The translations under genes and the position numbers were made by a program. A stretch of DNA of 64,000 nt from Ruminococcus sp. (GTDB lineage: Bacteria; Bacillota; Clostridia; Oscillospirales; Ruminococcaceae): the NCBI GenBank assembly GCA_017471405.1, contig JAFUTK010000019.1, positions 18,218 to 82,217 of the forward strand. Reading direction: 5' to 3'. The notes beneath the pieces are model-generated. The model was not told the DNA's origin and did no database searches. It worked only from the letters and a program-made list of their open reading frames with translations. Below are positions 50,434 through 59,074 of the stretch, in pieces (the stretch's first letter is position 1; every line of letters begins with the position of its first letter).

Positions 50434-52794
50434 TTATACTTTTGTTCCGTGCTCCCTGTCAAGGATACCCTTGAATTCACCGAACAGCTCGCTGTAAAAT
50501 CGGTAGCTTATCTTATATTCCTTCCCTGCCTCCGTCTCAAAGGAGACAGTCTCGTTCTCATAGCCGTGCACGACCCTTTCGCCACCGCAGGTTATCTCCA
50601 CATTCTTGGGGCCGACCATCCTGCATACTCCGCCTGCTAAGGACCTGACGGTCACCTCATGCAGCCTGCCGCCGTGCCACTCGGCGTCCAGCTCAAAGCC
50701 GCCTCTGGCGCGAAGCCCCCGGAAGCTGCCATCGCTCCATTCCTCCGGAAGTGCAGGCAGGAGCTCTATCTCTCCACCCTGAGACTGGAGCAGAGCCTCG
50801 GCAATTCCTGCCGAGCCGCCGAAGTTGCCGTCTATCTGGAATGGCGGGTGCATATCGAAAAGGTTCTTACTGGTGGAGTAAGAAAGCAGCGCCCGGACGT
50901 TTTCATAAACCTTTATGCCGTCCCCCAGCCGTGCCCAGTGGTTGATTATCCACGCTCTCGACCAGCCGGTGTGACCGCCGCCGTGAGAAAGGCGCCGCTC
51001 TAAGGTCGCCCTTGCGGCTGCCGCCAGCTCGGGGGTATGTCTGCGGGTTATCATATCCGCTGGGTAGAGGGCAAACAGCTGGGAGATGTGCCGATGCCCA
51101 GGCTCTACCTCGTCATAGTCCACCGCCCATTCCTTTATCTGGCCGTATTTGCCTATCTCAGGCTTGGGCAGGCGCTCCCGCATAGCGGCAAGCTGTCCCG
51201 CAAAGTCCTCACGCTGACCCAATAACCCCGAAACCTCGATGACGGCGGTGAACAGCTCGTATATTATCTGGCTGTCCATAGAGGGTCCCTGGCAAAGCGA
51301 GCCCTTGGTGCCGCTCTGGGTGAGGTAAGTGTTCTCCGGAGATACCGAGGGGCTGGTGACCAGCCTGCCCTCGCTGTCCTCAATGAGGAAGTCCACGTAG
51401 AACAGTGCGCACTCGCAGAGGGTGTCCAGCTTCTCGGCCAAAAATGCCTTGTCCTGAGTAAATCTGTAATGCTCCCATATATGCAGGCAGAGCCACGCGG
51501 CGCTCATAGGCCACTGGGTCGCCGGCATCCACAGGTCCTGCGGAGCGGTGTCTCCCCAGATATCAGTATTGTGGTGGCACACAAAGCCCCGGCAGTTGTA
51601 CATTTCCTTGGCAGTCACCCTGCCGTTCGGTCTCATCCTCTCGATGTGGTCAAACAGCGGCGTGTGCAGCTCGGAGAGGTTGCACAGCTCCGCCCCCCAG
51701 TAGTTCATCTCGGTATTGATGTTGACGGTGAAACGGCAGCCCCAGGCCGGCCACATATCCTTGTTCCAGATTCCCTGCAAATTCGCGGGGAGGGTTCCCT
51801 CCCGGCTGGAGGCTATCAGCAGATAGCGCCCGAAGTTATAGTAAAGCTCGATGAGCTTGTTGTCCTTGCCGCCGTTCTTAAAGCGCTCAAGACGCTCATC
51901 GGTGGGAAGAGCTGCTGCTCCCTCGCTGTCGTCGGGAAGGTCAATGCTGTTCCTGTCGTAGTAGCTGCGGTAGTCCTCGATGTGAGCTGCCAGCAGCTCC
52001 TCATAGCTTTTCTTTGCGGCAAAGTCGGCATCAAATGCCGCCTGACCCTTGTAGTCCTCCCCTTTGAACCTGTAGGAGGTCTGTGTGCCGAAATAAAGGG
52101 TAAGCTCGTCGCAGTCGGTGCACTGTAAAAAGCTGCCGTAGGGCTCAATCCTTCCGCCCTTGCTCACTGCCTTCACATACGCCGCAAAGCCGATGCCGTC
52201 GGCACCGCCCTCGGCTCCGTAAAGCATTATGCTGTCGCCCTTAGGGGTGTTGTCGTCGAAGTAATCGTCCCTGCCATCCAGCTTTACCCGGACGCTTATT
52301 CCCCCCGGCTCGCTTGCTGTCATTCTGATGACCATTACCTGATCCGCCGCGGAGACGAACATCTCCCGCCTTATCCGGCAGCTGCCGATGTTATATTCGG
52401 TGTAAGCCACTGCGTCCCGCAGGTCCAGCCCCCGCTCTATGTACTCGCAGGTGCTCTCCCTGTAGTGGATAATATTCATATCACACAGCGGCATATAGTG
52501 CCGCTGATTGACAGGCGTTCCGCAGAAGGCGTCCAGCACGATGGCCTCGGCCTCTTCTATCCTTTCCTCCCGCAGCAGCTGCCTTACCTCTTCAAGGCGC
52601 GGCAGAGCGGAGGCGTTGTTTCTCTTTCTGGGACCTCCCGACCAGACGGAGTCCTCATTCAGGCAGATGCGCTCATAGAGCGGCTGACCGAACACCATAG
52701 CTCCGATGCGTCCGTTACCGAGGGCAAGAGCATCATTCCAATCCTCGGCAGGCGAGGTATACCAAAGCGTATGGGAGCAGTTTCTTTCAGACAT
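50434..52794 (-). CDS. GH95 alpha-L-fucosidase/alpha-L-galactosidase-like enzyme
   Basis: 786 residues spanning the whole GH95 family: N-terminal beta domain from the start ([20 protein letters not shown]), [15 protein letters not shown], an (alpha/alpha)6 barrel with [43 protein letters not shown] and [13 protein letters not shown], and the beta C-terminal domain with [12 protein letters not shown]. There is no signal peptide, so it acts on imported fragments, removing terminal alpha-1,2-fucose or galactose as in xyloglucan side chains. First gene of an operon with GH26 and the LacI-GGDEF protein. Confidence 0.93.
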   Translation of the reverse strand: MSERNCSHTLWYTSPAEDWNDALALGNGRIGAMVFGQPLYERICLNEDSVWSGGPRKRNNASALPRLEEVRQLLREERIEEAEAIVLDAFCGTPVNQRHYMPLCDMNIIHYRESTCEYIERGLDLRDAVAYTEYNIGSCRIRREMFVSAADQVMVIRMTASEPGGISVRVKLDGRDDYFDDNTPKGDSIMLYGAEGGADGIGFAAYVKAVSKGGRIEPYGSFLQCTDCDELTLYFGTQTSYRFKGEDYKGQAAFDADFAAKKSYEELLAAHIEDYRSYYDRNSIDLPDDSEGAAALPTDERLERFKNGGKDNKLIELYYNFGRYLLIASSREGTLPANLQGIWNKDMWPAWGCRFTVNINTEMNYWGAELCNLSELHTPLFDHIERMRPNGRVTAKEMYNCRGFVCHHNTDIWGDTAPQDLWMPATQWPMSAAWLCLHIWEHYRFTQDKAFLAEKLDTLCECALFYVDFLIEDSEGRLVTSPSVSPENTYLTQSGTKGSLCQGPSMDSQIIYELFTAVIEVSGLLGQREDFAGQLAAMRERLPKPEIGKYGQIKEWAVDYDEVEPGHRHISQLFALYPADMITRRHTPELAAAARATLERRLSHGGGHTGWSRAWIINHWARLGDGIKVYENVRALLSYSTSKNLFDMHPPFQIDGNFGGSAGIAEALLQSQGGEIELLPALPEEWSDGSFRGLRARGGFELDAEWHGGRLHEVTVRSLAGGVCRMVGPKNVEITCGGERVVHGYENETVSFETEAGKEYKISYRFYSELFGEFKGILDREHGTKV

Positions 52795-52833
52795 AAGGGA
52801 CCTCCTGTCGGCGTCAAGATGTTATACATAATT

Positions 52834-52887
52834 ATTATACCACAAACAAATTAATAAATCAAGCTTTTTTTGGCGTCACGCCTCACC
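52834..52887 (-). promoter_or_regulatory. Promoter of the GH95-GH26-GGDEF operon with upstream 14-base motif
   Basis: Minus strand TTGATT (52862-52857), 17 bases, TATAAT (52839-52834). GGTGAGGCGTGACG (52887-52874) lies 11 bases upstream of the -35 box and is shared with the AraC promoter region at 31847-31860. Confidence 0.7.
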
Positions 52888-53011
52888 CTCTGCGTAAAGA
52901 TAGCTGCGGCGCCGCGACTGTGGCCTGCCCGTACTGTGACCGTAGGTACTCGCATTTCACAGAGTGAGGCTCGTTTGGTGCAGGTCATATGCTTGGCGCA
53001 GCGGCACAAAA
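52879..53011. repeat. Palindromic intergenic sequence upstream of the GH95 operon
   Basis: GCCTCACCCTCTG near 52881 is mirrored by CAGAGTGAGGC near 52959-52969, enclosing GC-rich sequence. No frame or RNA gene recognised. Probably a repeat remnant; part of it overlaps the shared 14-base motif. Confidence 0.45.
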
Positions 53012-53045
53012 AAATCCCGAGCCGATTACGTTGGCTCGGGATTTA
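53012..53045. terminator. Terminator of thrH
   Basis: AAATCCCGAGCC and GGCTCGGGATTT around a ten-base loop, with A and T flanks. Confidence 0.85.
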
Positions 53046-53055
53046 TCTTGTTTTA

Positions 53056-53664
53056 TCAGTCCATTGCGCCCTTGATGGCTGCCAGCAGCTCATCGTAGGT
53101 CTCGAAGGCGGGGAGGTCGGGATTCTCCGCCTTTATGGAGTCAGTGCTCTTGAACAGGAAGCCTGCTTTGCTGGCGCGAATCATTCCCAGGTCGTTATGG
53201 CTGTCACCGGAGGCGATGGTCTCAAACCCGATGGACTGCAGCGCCTTGACGGTGGTGAACTTGGACTTCTCCACTCTCATCTTGTAGCCGGTGATCTCGC
53301 CGTCGGGAGCGACCTCCAGAGTGTTGCAGAAGATAGTGGGCATTCCCAGCTTCTTCATAAGAGGCCCTGCAAACTGCGTGAAGGTGTCCGAGAGAATGAT
53401 TACCTGGCAGCAGCCTCTGAGCTCGTCCAAAAACTCCTTTGCGCCGGGCATGGGGTCAATTTTTGCTATGGTATCCTGTATCTCCTTAAGGCCCAGACCA
53501 TGCTCCTTGAGGATAGCGATGCGGTACTTCATAAGCTTGTCGTAGTCGGGCTCGTCACGGGTAGTCCTTTTAAGCTCAGGGATACCGGTGGCCTCTGAAA
53601 AAGCTATCCAGATCTCGGGAACGAGAACTCCTTCAAGGTCGAGACAGGTGATGTACATTGACAT
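53056..53664 (-). CDS. thrH: ThrH-type phosphoserine phosphatase / homoserine phosphotransferase
   Basis: 202 residues. HAD fold with the ThrH-specific motif I CLDLEGVLVPE (Asp-x-Glu in place of Asp-x-Asp), motif II IILSDTF, the Lys in RVEKSKF and motif III ASGDSHNDLGM. ThrH hydrolyses phosphoserine and can transfer the phosphate to homoserine, linking serine and threonine synthesis. Start at the first ATG; the second, MYITC, is also possible. Monocistronic. Confidence 0.93.
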   Translation of the reverse strand: MSMYITCLDLEGVLVPEIWIAFSEATGIPELKRTTRDEPDYDKLMKYRIAILKEHGLGLKEIQDTIAKIDPMPGAKEFLDELRGCCQVIILSDTFTQFAGPLMKKLGMPTIFCNTLEVAPDGEITGYKMRVEKSKFTTVKALQSIGFETIASGDSHNDLGMIRASKAGFLFKSTDSIKAENPDLPAFETYDELLAAIKGAMD

Positions 53665-53775
53665 AATTATTCCTCCATTGCTGAATATAAATTTCTTACT
53701 CTCCGATTATATCACACTCCCGAAAAATAATCAAGTCTTTTTTATTCACTGACCTGCTTCCCAGGCAAAAAAGGG

Positions 53776-53804
53776 TTGACTTATTTAGGGATCTGGTGTA
53801 TAAT
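53776..53804 (+). promoter_or_regulatory. Promoter of the Ser/Asp-rich lipoprotein gene
   Basis: TTGACT (53776-53781), 17 bases, TATAAT (53799-53804), a near-consensus strong promoter. Confidence 0.9.
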
Positions 53805-53862
53805 ATATTAGTTAAATTGAAAACACACTGGCTTATCATAAAACGAAAGGATAGAAAAAGAT

Positions 53863-55209
53863 ATGGCAAGGTTCAGAAAGTTGGCAGCACTGCTCGCCTG
53901 TGCAGTTATGGCAAGCACAGCGACCGCCTGCTCCGATACGACCTATTCCGTAAAGGTCGGTGACGAGGAGGTTAAGGCTGGCGTATATATCGGATTTATT
54001 CAGAATGAGCTTTCCTCTCAGCTGAATATGCTCTACTATCAGGGCATCACCGAGGACCCCTTCTCCCAACAGGTGGACGGCGTTCCCCTCTCTGATTACG
54101 TCAAGGATTACGCACTTAAAAACACCAAGGAGTATATCGCTCTCAAGAAGCAGATGGAAGCCGAAGGCCTCTCACTGACCGAGGACCAGCTCAAGACCGT
54201 CAGCTCCACCGCCAACGACACTTGGGATACCTACGGTGCACTTTACGAGTATGAGGGCATCAGCAAGGAGTCGCTGAAGGAGATCTACAAGGCATCGCTG
54301 ATGAGCAATGCCCTGTTCGACCACTACTATGCCGAGGACGGCAAGGAGCCTGTTTCCGACGAGCAGCTCCAGACCTATATCAACGAAAACTTCCTGCGCT
54401 ATAAAATTATCGCCATATACAAGTCCTCCAACTCCGACGAGGCTGCGGCTGCTGCCGAGAACGAGCAAAAGCTGGCTGACCGCGATAAGTTCTTAGCAGA
54501 TGCTGAGGGCGTCAGCTTTGAGGATTTCGATGAGATAATCAAGGCATACGATGAGTACACCGCCGCCAGCTCCGAGGACGATTCCTCCTCTGCTGACGAA
54601 AGCTCGGAGACCTCCTCCGATGAAAGCTCTGATACCTCCTCCGAGGCCGAGAGCAGCTCTGATATCGACGACAGCTCCGACGCAGCGGCAGACACCGACA
54701 ATGATGCTTCCTCCGAGAGCGACGACACCAGTGCCGACAGCGAGGACACCTCCTCCCAGGCAGAGTCGGACGTTTCCTCCGAGGCTTCCTCCGAGACTTC
54801 CTCCGATGAATCCTCCGCAGACGAGAGCTCAGAGGCTGAGACCACCTCCGACCCCTACGAGAACGAGGTAATGCTCAACTTCGGACAGTATTCCGAAGAA
54901 GATCTGAACAACGAATCCGGCAAGCTGTTCAAGTTCATCAGCTCAATGGAGACCGGCAAGGCCCAGGGCTTCGAGAACGAAAACGGCTACTACATCGTCA
55001 TCAAGGGCGATGTTACTGAGCGCACCGATTATCTGGGTGCAAACCGTTACTCCATTCTCCAGGCTATGAAGTCTGATGACTTCCAGAAGCTGCTGGACAG
55101 CTGGGTAGAAGCCTTGAATATCACCGTCAACGAGAAGGCCATCAAGCGCTACACCCCCGAGGTCATCTACGATAGAATGAACGAGTACTACGAGAAGAAC
55201 CAGGCATAA
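53863..55209 (+). CDS. Lipoprotein with SurA/PrsA-like helical domain and Ser/Asp/Glu-rich insert
   Basis: 448 residues. Lipoprotein signal ending TATAC with Cys23. The helical N-terminal part (about 35-230) and C-terminal part (about 335-448; GYYIVIKGDVTE, then an AIKRYTPEVIYDRMNEYY end) recall the chaperone core of SurA/PrsA foldases (VKAGVYIGFIQNEL, LKKQMEAEGLSLTEDQL). Where a parvulin domain would lie, residues 236-330 are almost only Ser, Asp, Glu, Ala and Thr, so no isomerase domain is visible. The insert would be a long, highly negative extracellular linker. AAAGGA site before the ATG; strong promoter; monocistronic. Confidence 0.75.
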   Translation: MARFRKLAALLACAVMASTATACSDTTYSVKVGDEEVKAGVYIGFIQNELSSQLNMLYYQGITEDPFSQQVDGVPLSDYVKDYALKNTKEYIALKKQMEAEGLSLTEDQLKTVSSTANDTWDTYGALYEYEGISKESLKEIYKASLMSNALFDHYYAEDGKEPVSDEQLQTYINENFLRYKIIAIYKSSNSDEAAAAAENEQKLADRDKFLADAEGVSFEDFDEIIKAYDEYTAASSEDDSSSADESSETSSDESSDTSSEAESSSDIDDSSDAAADTDNDASSESDDTSADSEDTSSQAESDVSSEASSETSSDESSADESSEAETTSDPYENEVMLNFGQYSEEDLNNESGKLFKFISSMETGKAQGFENENGYYIVIKGDVTERTDYLGANRYSILQAMKSDDFQKLLDSWVEALNITVNEKAIKRYTPEVIYDRMNEYYEKNQA

Positions 55210-55227
55210 TCTCACCAGACAAAAGCA

Positions 55228-55257
55228 AGCTCCCCGCTGCGGCGGGGAGCTTTTTTC
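55228..55257 (+). terminator. Terminator of the lipoprotein gene
   Basis: AAGCTCCCCGC-TGC-GGCGGGGAGCTTTTTT, stem plus six T. Confidence 0.9.
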
Positions 55258-55272
55258 ATACTCTTTCAATCA

Positions 55273-55315
55273 TAAAAGCTATCCCTCCCAAAAGTGGAAG
55301 GGATAGCTTTTATAC
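55273..55315 (-). terminator. Terminator of the acyl-CoA synthetase gene
   Basis: AAAAGCTATCCCT..AGGGATAGCTTTTAT, read on the minus strand with T residues after the stem. Confidence 0.85.
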
Positions 55316-55330
55316 AAAGTACTATTACTT

Positions 55331-56965
55331 TCAGCCCTTTATCTGTGTGGCCACAAGGCTCTCGCCGCAGTATATCTCGCGGAGCTTGGGCTTTTCGATC
55401 TTACCGGTGGGGTTTCTCGGAACGTCGGCAAAGATCAGCTTGTGGGGGCGCTTGTATCTGGGCAGCTTGTAGCAGAACTCGTTTACCTCCTGCTCGGTGA
55501 GGGTCATACCCTCCTTTACGGAGATTATCGCCGCTGCTATCTCTCCCAAACGCTTGTCCGGCAGACCTATGACCGCCACATCCTTGATGGCGGGGTGCGA
55601 GCGGAGGAAGTCCTCAATCTGTACGGGGTAGAGGTTCTCACCGCCGCTGATGATAACGTCCTTTTTGCGGTCAACAAGGAAGATGAAGCCGTCCTCGTCC
55701 TCCTGAGCCATATCGCCGGTGAAGAGCCAGCCGTCCTTTAAGGTCTCGGCGGTGGCCTTTTCGTCGCGGTAGTAGCAGGTCATAACTCCGGGGCCCTTTA
55801 CACAGAGCTCTCCAACGCCGCCGCGCTCAACGGTCTCGCCTCGCTCGTCAACTATCTTGACCTCCCAGCCGTAACCGGCCTTGCCGATAGCGCCCACCTT
55901 GTGGATATTCTCAACGCCCAGATGCACGCAACCGGGGCCGATGGATTCGCTGAGGCCGTAGTTGGTATCGTACTGGTGATGGGGGAATATCTTCTTCCAG
56001 CGCTGGATAAGGGAGGGAGGAACAGGCTGTGCGCCGATGTGCATAAGCCTCCACTGACTGAGCTCATACTGGGAAAGGTCGATGTCGCCGCGGTCGATGG
56101 CGTCAAGGATATCCTGCGCCCAGGGCACCAGCAGCCAAACGATTGTGCAGTGCTCGTTGGAGACTGTCTCAATAATGGACTTAGGCTTTACACCCTTTAA
56201 CAGCACCGCCTTGCTGCCGGAATAGAGGCTGCCGAACCAGTGCATCTTTGCTCCCGTATGGTAGAGGGGAGGGATACAGAGGAAAACATCGTTCCTCTGC
56301 TGACCGTGGTGAGCCTGCTCCACCTTGGCGGAATGAACAAGGCTCTGATGCTTGTGAAGTATGGCCTTGGGGAAGCCTGTGGTGCCGGAGGAGAAGTAAA
56401 TAGCAGCGTAGTCCTCGTCTGTCAGGGTGATGTCCGGGGCGGAGGAGGAATAGTTGCACACCTGACTGTCGTAATGCTCCGCGAAGGAGGGGCAGCCCTC
56501 TCCCACATAGAACAGCAGCCTGTTGCGGCTGATATCCTCTGCGATTTCCTCAATGCGTCCGATAAATTCGGGGCCGAACATAAGTATATCCACCTCAGCA
56601 AGATCGAGACAGTACTTTATCTCGTCAGATGCGTAGCGGAAGTTCAGCGGCACCGCCAGCGCGCCGGTCTTGAGGACGCCGAAATAAATGGGCAGCCACT
56701 CAAGGCAGTTCATCAGCAGTATGCCGATCTTGTCGCCCTTCTTGACACCTCTGGCAAGGAGCATATTGGCGAAGCGGTTGGCCTTCTCGTCGAATACTCT
56801 CCAGGTTATCTCCCGTCTGTAGTGAGCAACAGGGTTTGTCTCAATGAGCTCATACTCCTTCCAGGTCACTCTTTTCTTCTCGGTTATCTCGGGATTGACC
56901 TCCACGAGTGCTACCTCGTCGCCGTAAAGCTCGGAGTTGCGGGTAAGAAGCTCTGTAATAGGCAT
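55331..56965 (-). CDS. AMP-binding acyl-CoA synthetase
   Basis: 544 residues from the ATG at 56965 (AAAGGA upstream); an upstream in-frame start at 57010 adds 15 residues and has no ribosome site. ANL superfamily motifs: the P-loop IYFSSGTTGFPKAILHKHQS, the YGLSESIG region, WLFTGDMAQED, the hinge VDRKKDVIISGGENLYPVQI and the C-terminal NPTGKIEKP with the catalytic Lys. It activates a carboxylic acid (medium or long-chain fatty acid, or a relative) as acyl-AMP, then acyl-CoA. Monocistronic; no beta-oxidation genes nearby, so substrate is open. Confidence 0.93.
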   Translation of the reverse strand: MPITELLTRNSELYGDEVALVEVNPEITEKKRVTWKEYELIETNPVAHYRREITWRVFDEKANRFANMLLARGVKKGDKIGILLMNCLEWLPIYFGVLKTGALAVPLNFRYASDEIKYCLDLAEVDILMFGPEFIGRIEEIAEDISRNRLLFYVGEGCPSFAEHYDSQVCNYSSSAPDITLTDEDYAAIYFSSGTTGFPKAILHKHQSLVHSAKVEQAHHGQQRNDVFLCIPPLYHTGAKMHWFGSLYSGSKAVLLKGVKPKSIIETVSNEHCTIVWLLVPWAQDILDAIDRGDIDLSQYELSQWRLMHIGAQPVPPSLIQRWKKIFPHHQYDTNYGLSESIGPGCVHLGVENIHKVGAIGKAGYGWEVKIVDERGETVERGGVGELCVKGPGVMTCYYRDEKATAETLKDGWLFTGDMAQEDEDGFIFLVDRKKDVIISGGENLYPVQIEDFLRSHPAIKDVAVIGLPDKRLGEIAAAIISVKEGMTLTEQEVNEFCYKLPRYKRPHKLIFADVPRNPTGKIEKPKLREIYCGESLVATQIKG

Positions 56966-57081
56966 TCTTTTCAAGTCCTTTCGGTTTATTGATTGAAAGT
57001 ATAAAAGCACAAAAGCTTTAAATTGCTGTAAATCTATTGTAGCACAACATTTGAAAAAAGTAAAGAGCTATTTTGAGATTT

Positions 57082-57241
57082 TTCAGGCTTCCGCGCCTAA
57101 AACAAAAAGCGCCCCCGCAGGGGCGCAGGAAATACATCGCCGCAAGGCAAATGTTTGCGAAGCAAACTTTCGGCTAATTGCTAGCAATTAGGCTGGATTC
57201 CTTTATTATTCATTATTCAATATTCGTTATTCATTATTCAT
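57082..57241. repeat. Repeat-rich interval ending in tandem ATTCATT words
   Basis: GCGCCCC-GCA-GGGGCGC hairpin at about 57109-57126, a CTAATTGCTAGCAATTAG palindrome (57174-57191), then an array of ATTATTCATTATTCA-type words at 57204-57240 reaching the stop of the anti-sigma gene. The 56966-57237 gap has no supported gene. Confidence 0.6.
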
Positions 57242-58257
57242 TGAGCGGCGTCAGCCGCGTTTCCCCTATAGGTCTCCCCGGCGTATTCCACCGATTCAAG
57301 CCCCTCAAGGTCAATGAGGCTATTGAAGGTCCCGTGAACGTCACAGTTTTCCAAGTCGTCATAGTGTCCCCCTTCGTGTCGCATATCGCTGGTCCGGGGA
57401 GATGTGTGGGAGTATTTGAGCGTTTTCTTTGTGCCGTCCTTGTAGTTCAGGGTCAGGGTGTCGGGAAAAGTCCAGTTATCGGCAAAGGTGCCGCCCAGGT
57501 CAGAATATTGTATGTCGTACATAAACTCGGAGATATAAGCCCTGTGCCCGCTGTCGGAGGTAAGATATACGCTCTCGGTGTTGGGCTTGAGGCTTATCTC
57601 AAAGCTGAGCCCCTCCAAAACGCCCCCGCCGGGGAGGTCGGACTCTTTCAGTACCGCGTCCGTCCCTAAGGGGAGCTTTTCGTCCTCGACAAAGATTATT
57701 TTCAGGTTATCCGGCAGCTGGGTGCGCTTTGCCATAAAGGGGTCGCGGAGATCCAGCTCCATCAGATAAGCCTGCCTGTCAGGGGTGCCGTTGCCGATGA
57801 TACCACGCCCGAAAATCGCCCTGATGATCTCTCCGCCCTGCGCACGGCTCTGAAGATTTCTGCCGTCCTCGTCCAGCATCATAAGAGATTTGTTTTCAAA
57901 GGCTTCTTTGCCGGCGCCGTCAAGGTACTCCGCAGTGACAACGCCATAGGCATAGTTCTCGTCCACCAGCAGGTATTCAAGGGTCAGGCGCAGGTGCTCG
58001 TTCTCCGTTACCTGCCCCAGCACATAGCCGCCCTCCTCTATCTGGGAGGTCATTATCTCATTGTGATAGTATTCAACGCTTGCCCTGTGCATAAGGCTCC
58101 CGATAGCTGCCCCGGCGGTAACGGTCATTACGGCTGCGGCTGCCGCCGCGGCGATGAAGCCCGCTGAAAAGCGGCGCTTCGCCTTCTTTGCAGACTGTGC
58201 TTCAAGTAAAAATTCCTCATCGGCTAGCCCGATGATATCAAGCATTTTATCATTCAT
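57238..58257 (-). CDS. Membrane-anchored anti-sigma-like protein (DUF4179-type)
   Basis: 339 residues: a short cytoplasmic N-terminus (1-29), one transmembrane helix rich in Ala (about 30-55) and a 280-residue extracytoplasmic part. The layout and the eight-base overlap with the upstream ECF sigma gene mark it as the sigma factor's cognate regulator. The extracytoplasmic part resembles DUF4179 proteins found with ECF sigma factors in Clostridia and Bacilli. No zinc-binding ZAS motif is seen in the N-terminus. Signal sensed unknown. Confidence 0.85.
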   Translation of the reverse strand: MNDKMLDIIGLADEEFLLEAQSAKKAKRRFSAGFIAAAAAAAVMTVTAGAAIGSLMHRASVEYYHNEIMTSQIEEGGYVLGQVTENEHLRLTLEYLLVDENYAYGVVTAEYLDGAGKEAFENKSLMMLDEDGRNLQSRAQGGEIIRAIFGRGIIGNGTPDRQAYLMELDLRDPFMAKRTQLPDNLKIIFVEDEKLPLGTDAVLKESDLPGGGVLEGLSFEISLKPNTESVYLTSDSGHRAYISEFMYDIQYSDLGGTFADNWTFPDTLTLNYKDGTKKTLKYSHTSPRTSDMRHEGGHYDDLENCDVHGTFNSLIDLEGLESVEYAGETYRGNAADAAQ

Positions 58258-58810
58258 AGTTATCCCTCTCTTTCAGATGTTTTTTCAGCTTTGCTCTCGT
58301 GCGGTGCAGAGTGACCTTCACCTTGCTCTCGCCTATCCCCAGCCGCTGCGCTATCTCCGGAACGGTGAGCATATACCAGTAGCGTAACAGGAAGATGCAG
58401 CGCTGCTCCTTTGGCAGCGAGCGCAGGAAACCGTTGAAACTCTCCCGCAGTGATAGGACATCGTCCAGCCCCTCTATTGACTTATCGCCGGCAGCTGCGT
58501 CAGAGAGCTCCTCCAGCAGCAGCTCGATGTGTCCGGAGCCTCTCTTGTCGGCGTGGTCTTTGCGCCAGCGGCTGATGGCGGTGTTGCGGACAATGTTAGC
58601 TAAATACATCTGCAAATTCTCCGGCCTTGCGGGAGGTATGCTCTTCCAGACCGCAAGGAGCGCATCGCTGATACATTCCTCCGCGTCCTCTCTGCTGCGC
58701 AGGATATTGCAGGCAACGGTATAGCAGTAGGCACCGTATTTGGTTTTTAGCTCCGCCAATGCCTGCTGGTCGCGGGCAAATAGCAGGGAAACAAGCTCAT
58801 CGTCCTTCAT
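58250..58810 (-). CDS. ECF-family RNA polymerase sigma factor
   Basis: 186 residues from the ATG at 58810 (AAAGGAG eight bases before); an in-frame GTG at 58816 lies within the spacing. Sigma-70 region 2 (YCYTVACNILRSREDAEECI, DALLAVWKSI) and region 4 (LPKEQRCIFLLRYWYMLTVP, GIGESKVKVTLHRTRAKLKK) are present, with no region 1 or 3, as in ECF factors. It overlaps the anti-sigma gene by eight bases. A matching ECF-type promoter precedes it, suggesting autoregulation. Confidence 0.95.
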   Translation of the reverse strand: MKDDELVSLLFARDQQALAELKTKYGAYCYTVACNILRSREDAEECISDALLAVWKSIPPARPENLQMYLANIVRNTAISRWRKDHADKRGSGHIELLLEELSDAAAGDKSIEGLDDVLSLRESFNGFLRSLPKEQRCIFLLRYWYMLTVPEIAQRLGIGESKVKVTLHRTRAKLKKHLKERDNYE

Positions 58811-58852
58811 CTGCACAGCTCCTTTCTTTTTATTTGAAGCGCTTCACCTATA

Positions 58853-58881
58853 TACACGCAAGCCGGTATGAAAAGGTTACA
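58853..58881 (-). promoter_or_regulatory. ECF-type promoter of the sigma/anti-sigma operon
   Basis: Minus strand TGTAACC (58881-58875), 16 bases, CGTGTA (58858-58853). The AAC-type -35 and CGT-type -10 with this spacing are the usual ECF promoter form. Confidence 0.65.
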
Positions 58882-58925
58882 CCTGAAAAAATTTTTCCCT
58901 CACCGCCTGCGGCGGCTCGGGGACT

Positions 58926-58972
58926 GCGGGAAATGCATCTCCCACGCCTACGGCGGGGAGCGCATTTCCCGC
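58926..58972. repeat. Perfect 11-base inverted repeat upstream of the ECF operon
   Basis: GCGGGAAATGC (58926-58936) and GCATTTCCCGC (58962-58972) with an inner CTCCC..GGGGAG stem. Probably an intergenic palindromic repeat rather than an operator. Confidence 0.6.
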
Positions 58973-59012
58973 CGATCATCTGTCACTCCTCAGCCTGCGG
59001 CGGAGAAAGTGC

Positions 59013-59055
59013 CGAAAAAGGTATCCTCCCCCCTGAGGGGAAGATACCTTTTCAG
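59013..59055 (-). terminator. Terminator of the HAD phosphatase gene
   Basis: AAAAGGTATC(T)TCCCC..GGGGAGGATACCTTTTTC on the minus strand. It resembles the hairpins of the repeats at 27584 and 41051. Confidence 0.8.
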
Positions 59056-59074
59056 CAGTAAACTTTATATTTAT

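Noticed and set aside
53863-55209. Low-complexity tract read as a frameshift or assembly error
   Set aside because: The frame stays open and both flanks resume well-structured sequence; the tract uses varied codons for the same residues, as in a genuine linker.
57204-57240. Possible CRISPR array in the ATTCATT repeat tract
   Set aside because: Repeat units are 7-8 bases without spacers and there are no cas genes nearby.
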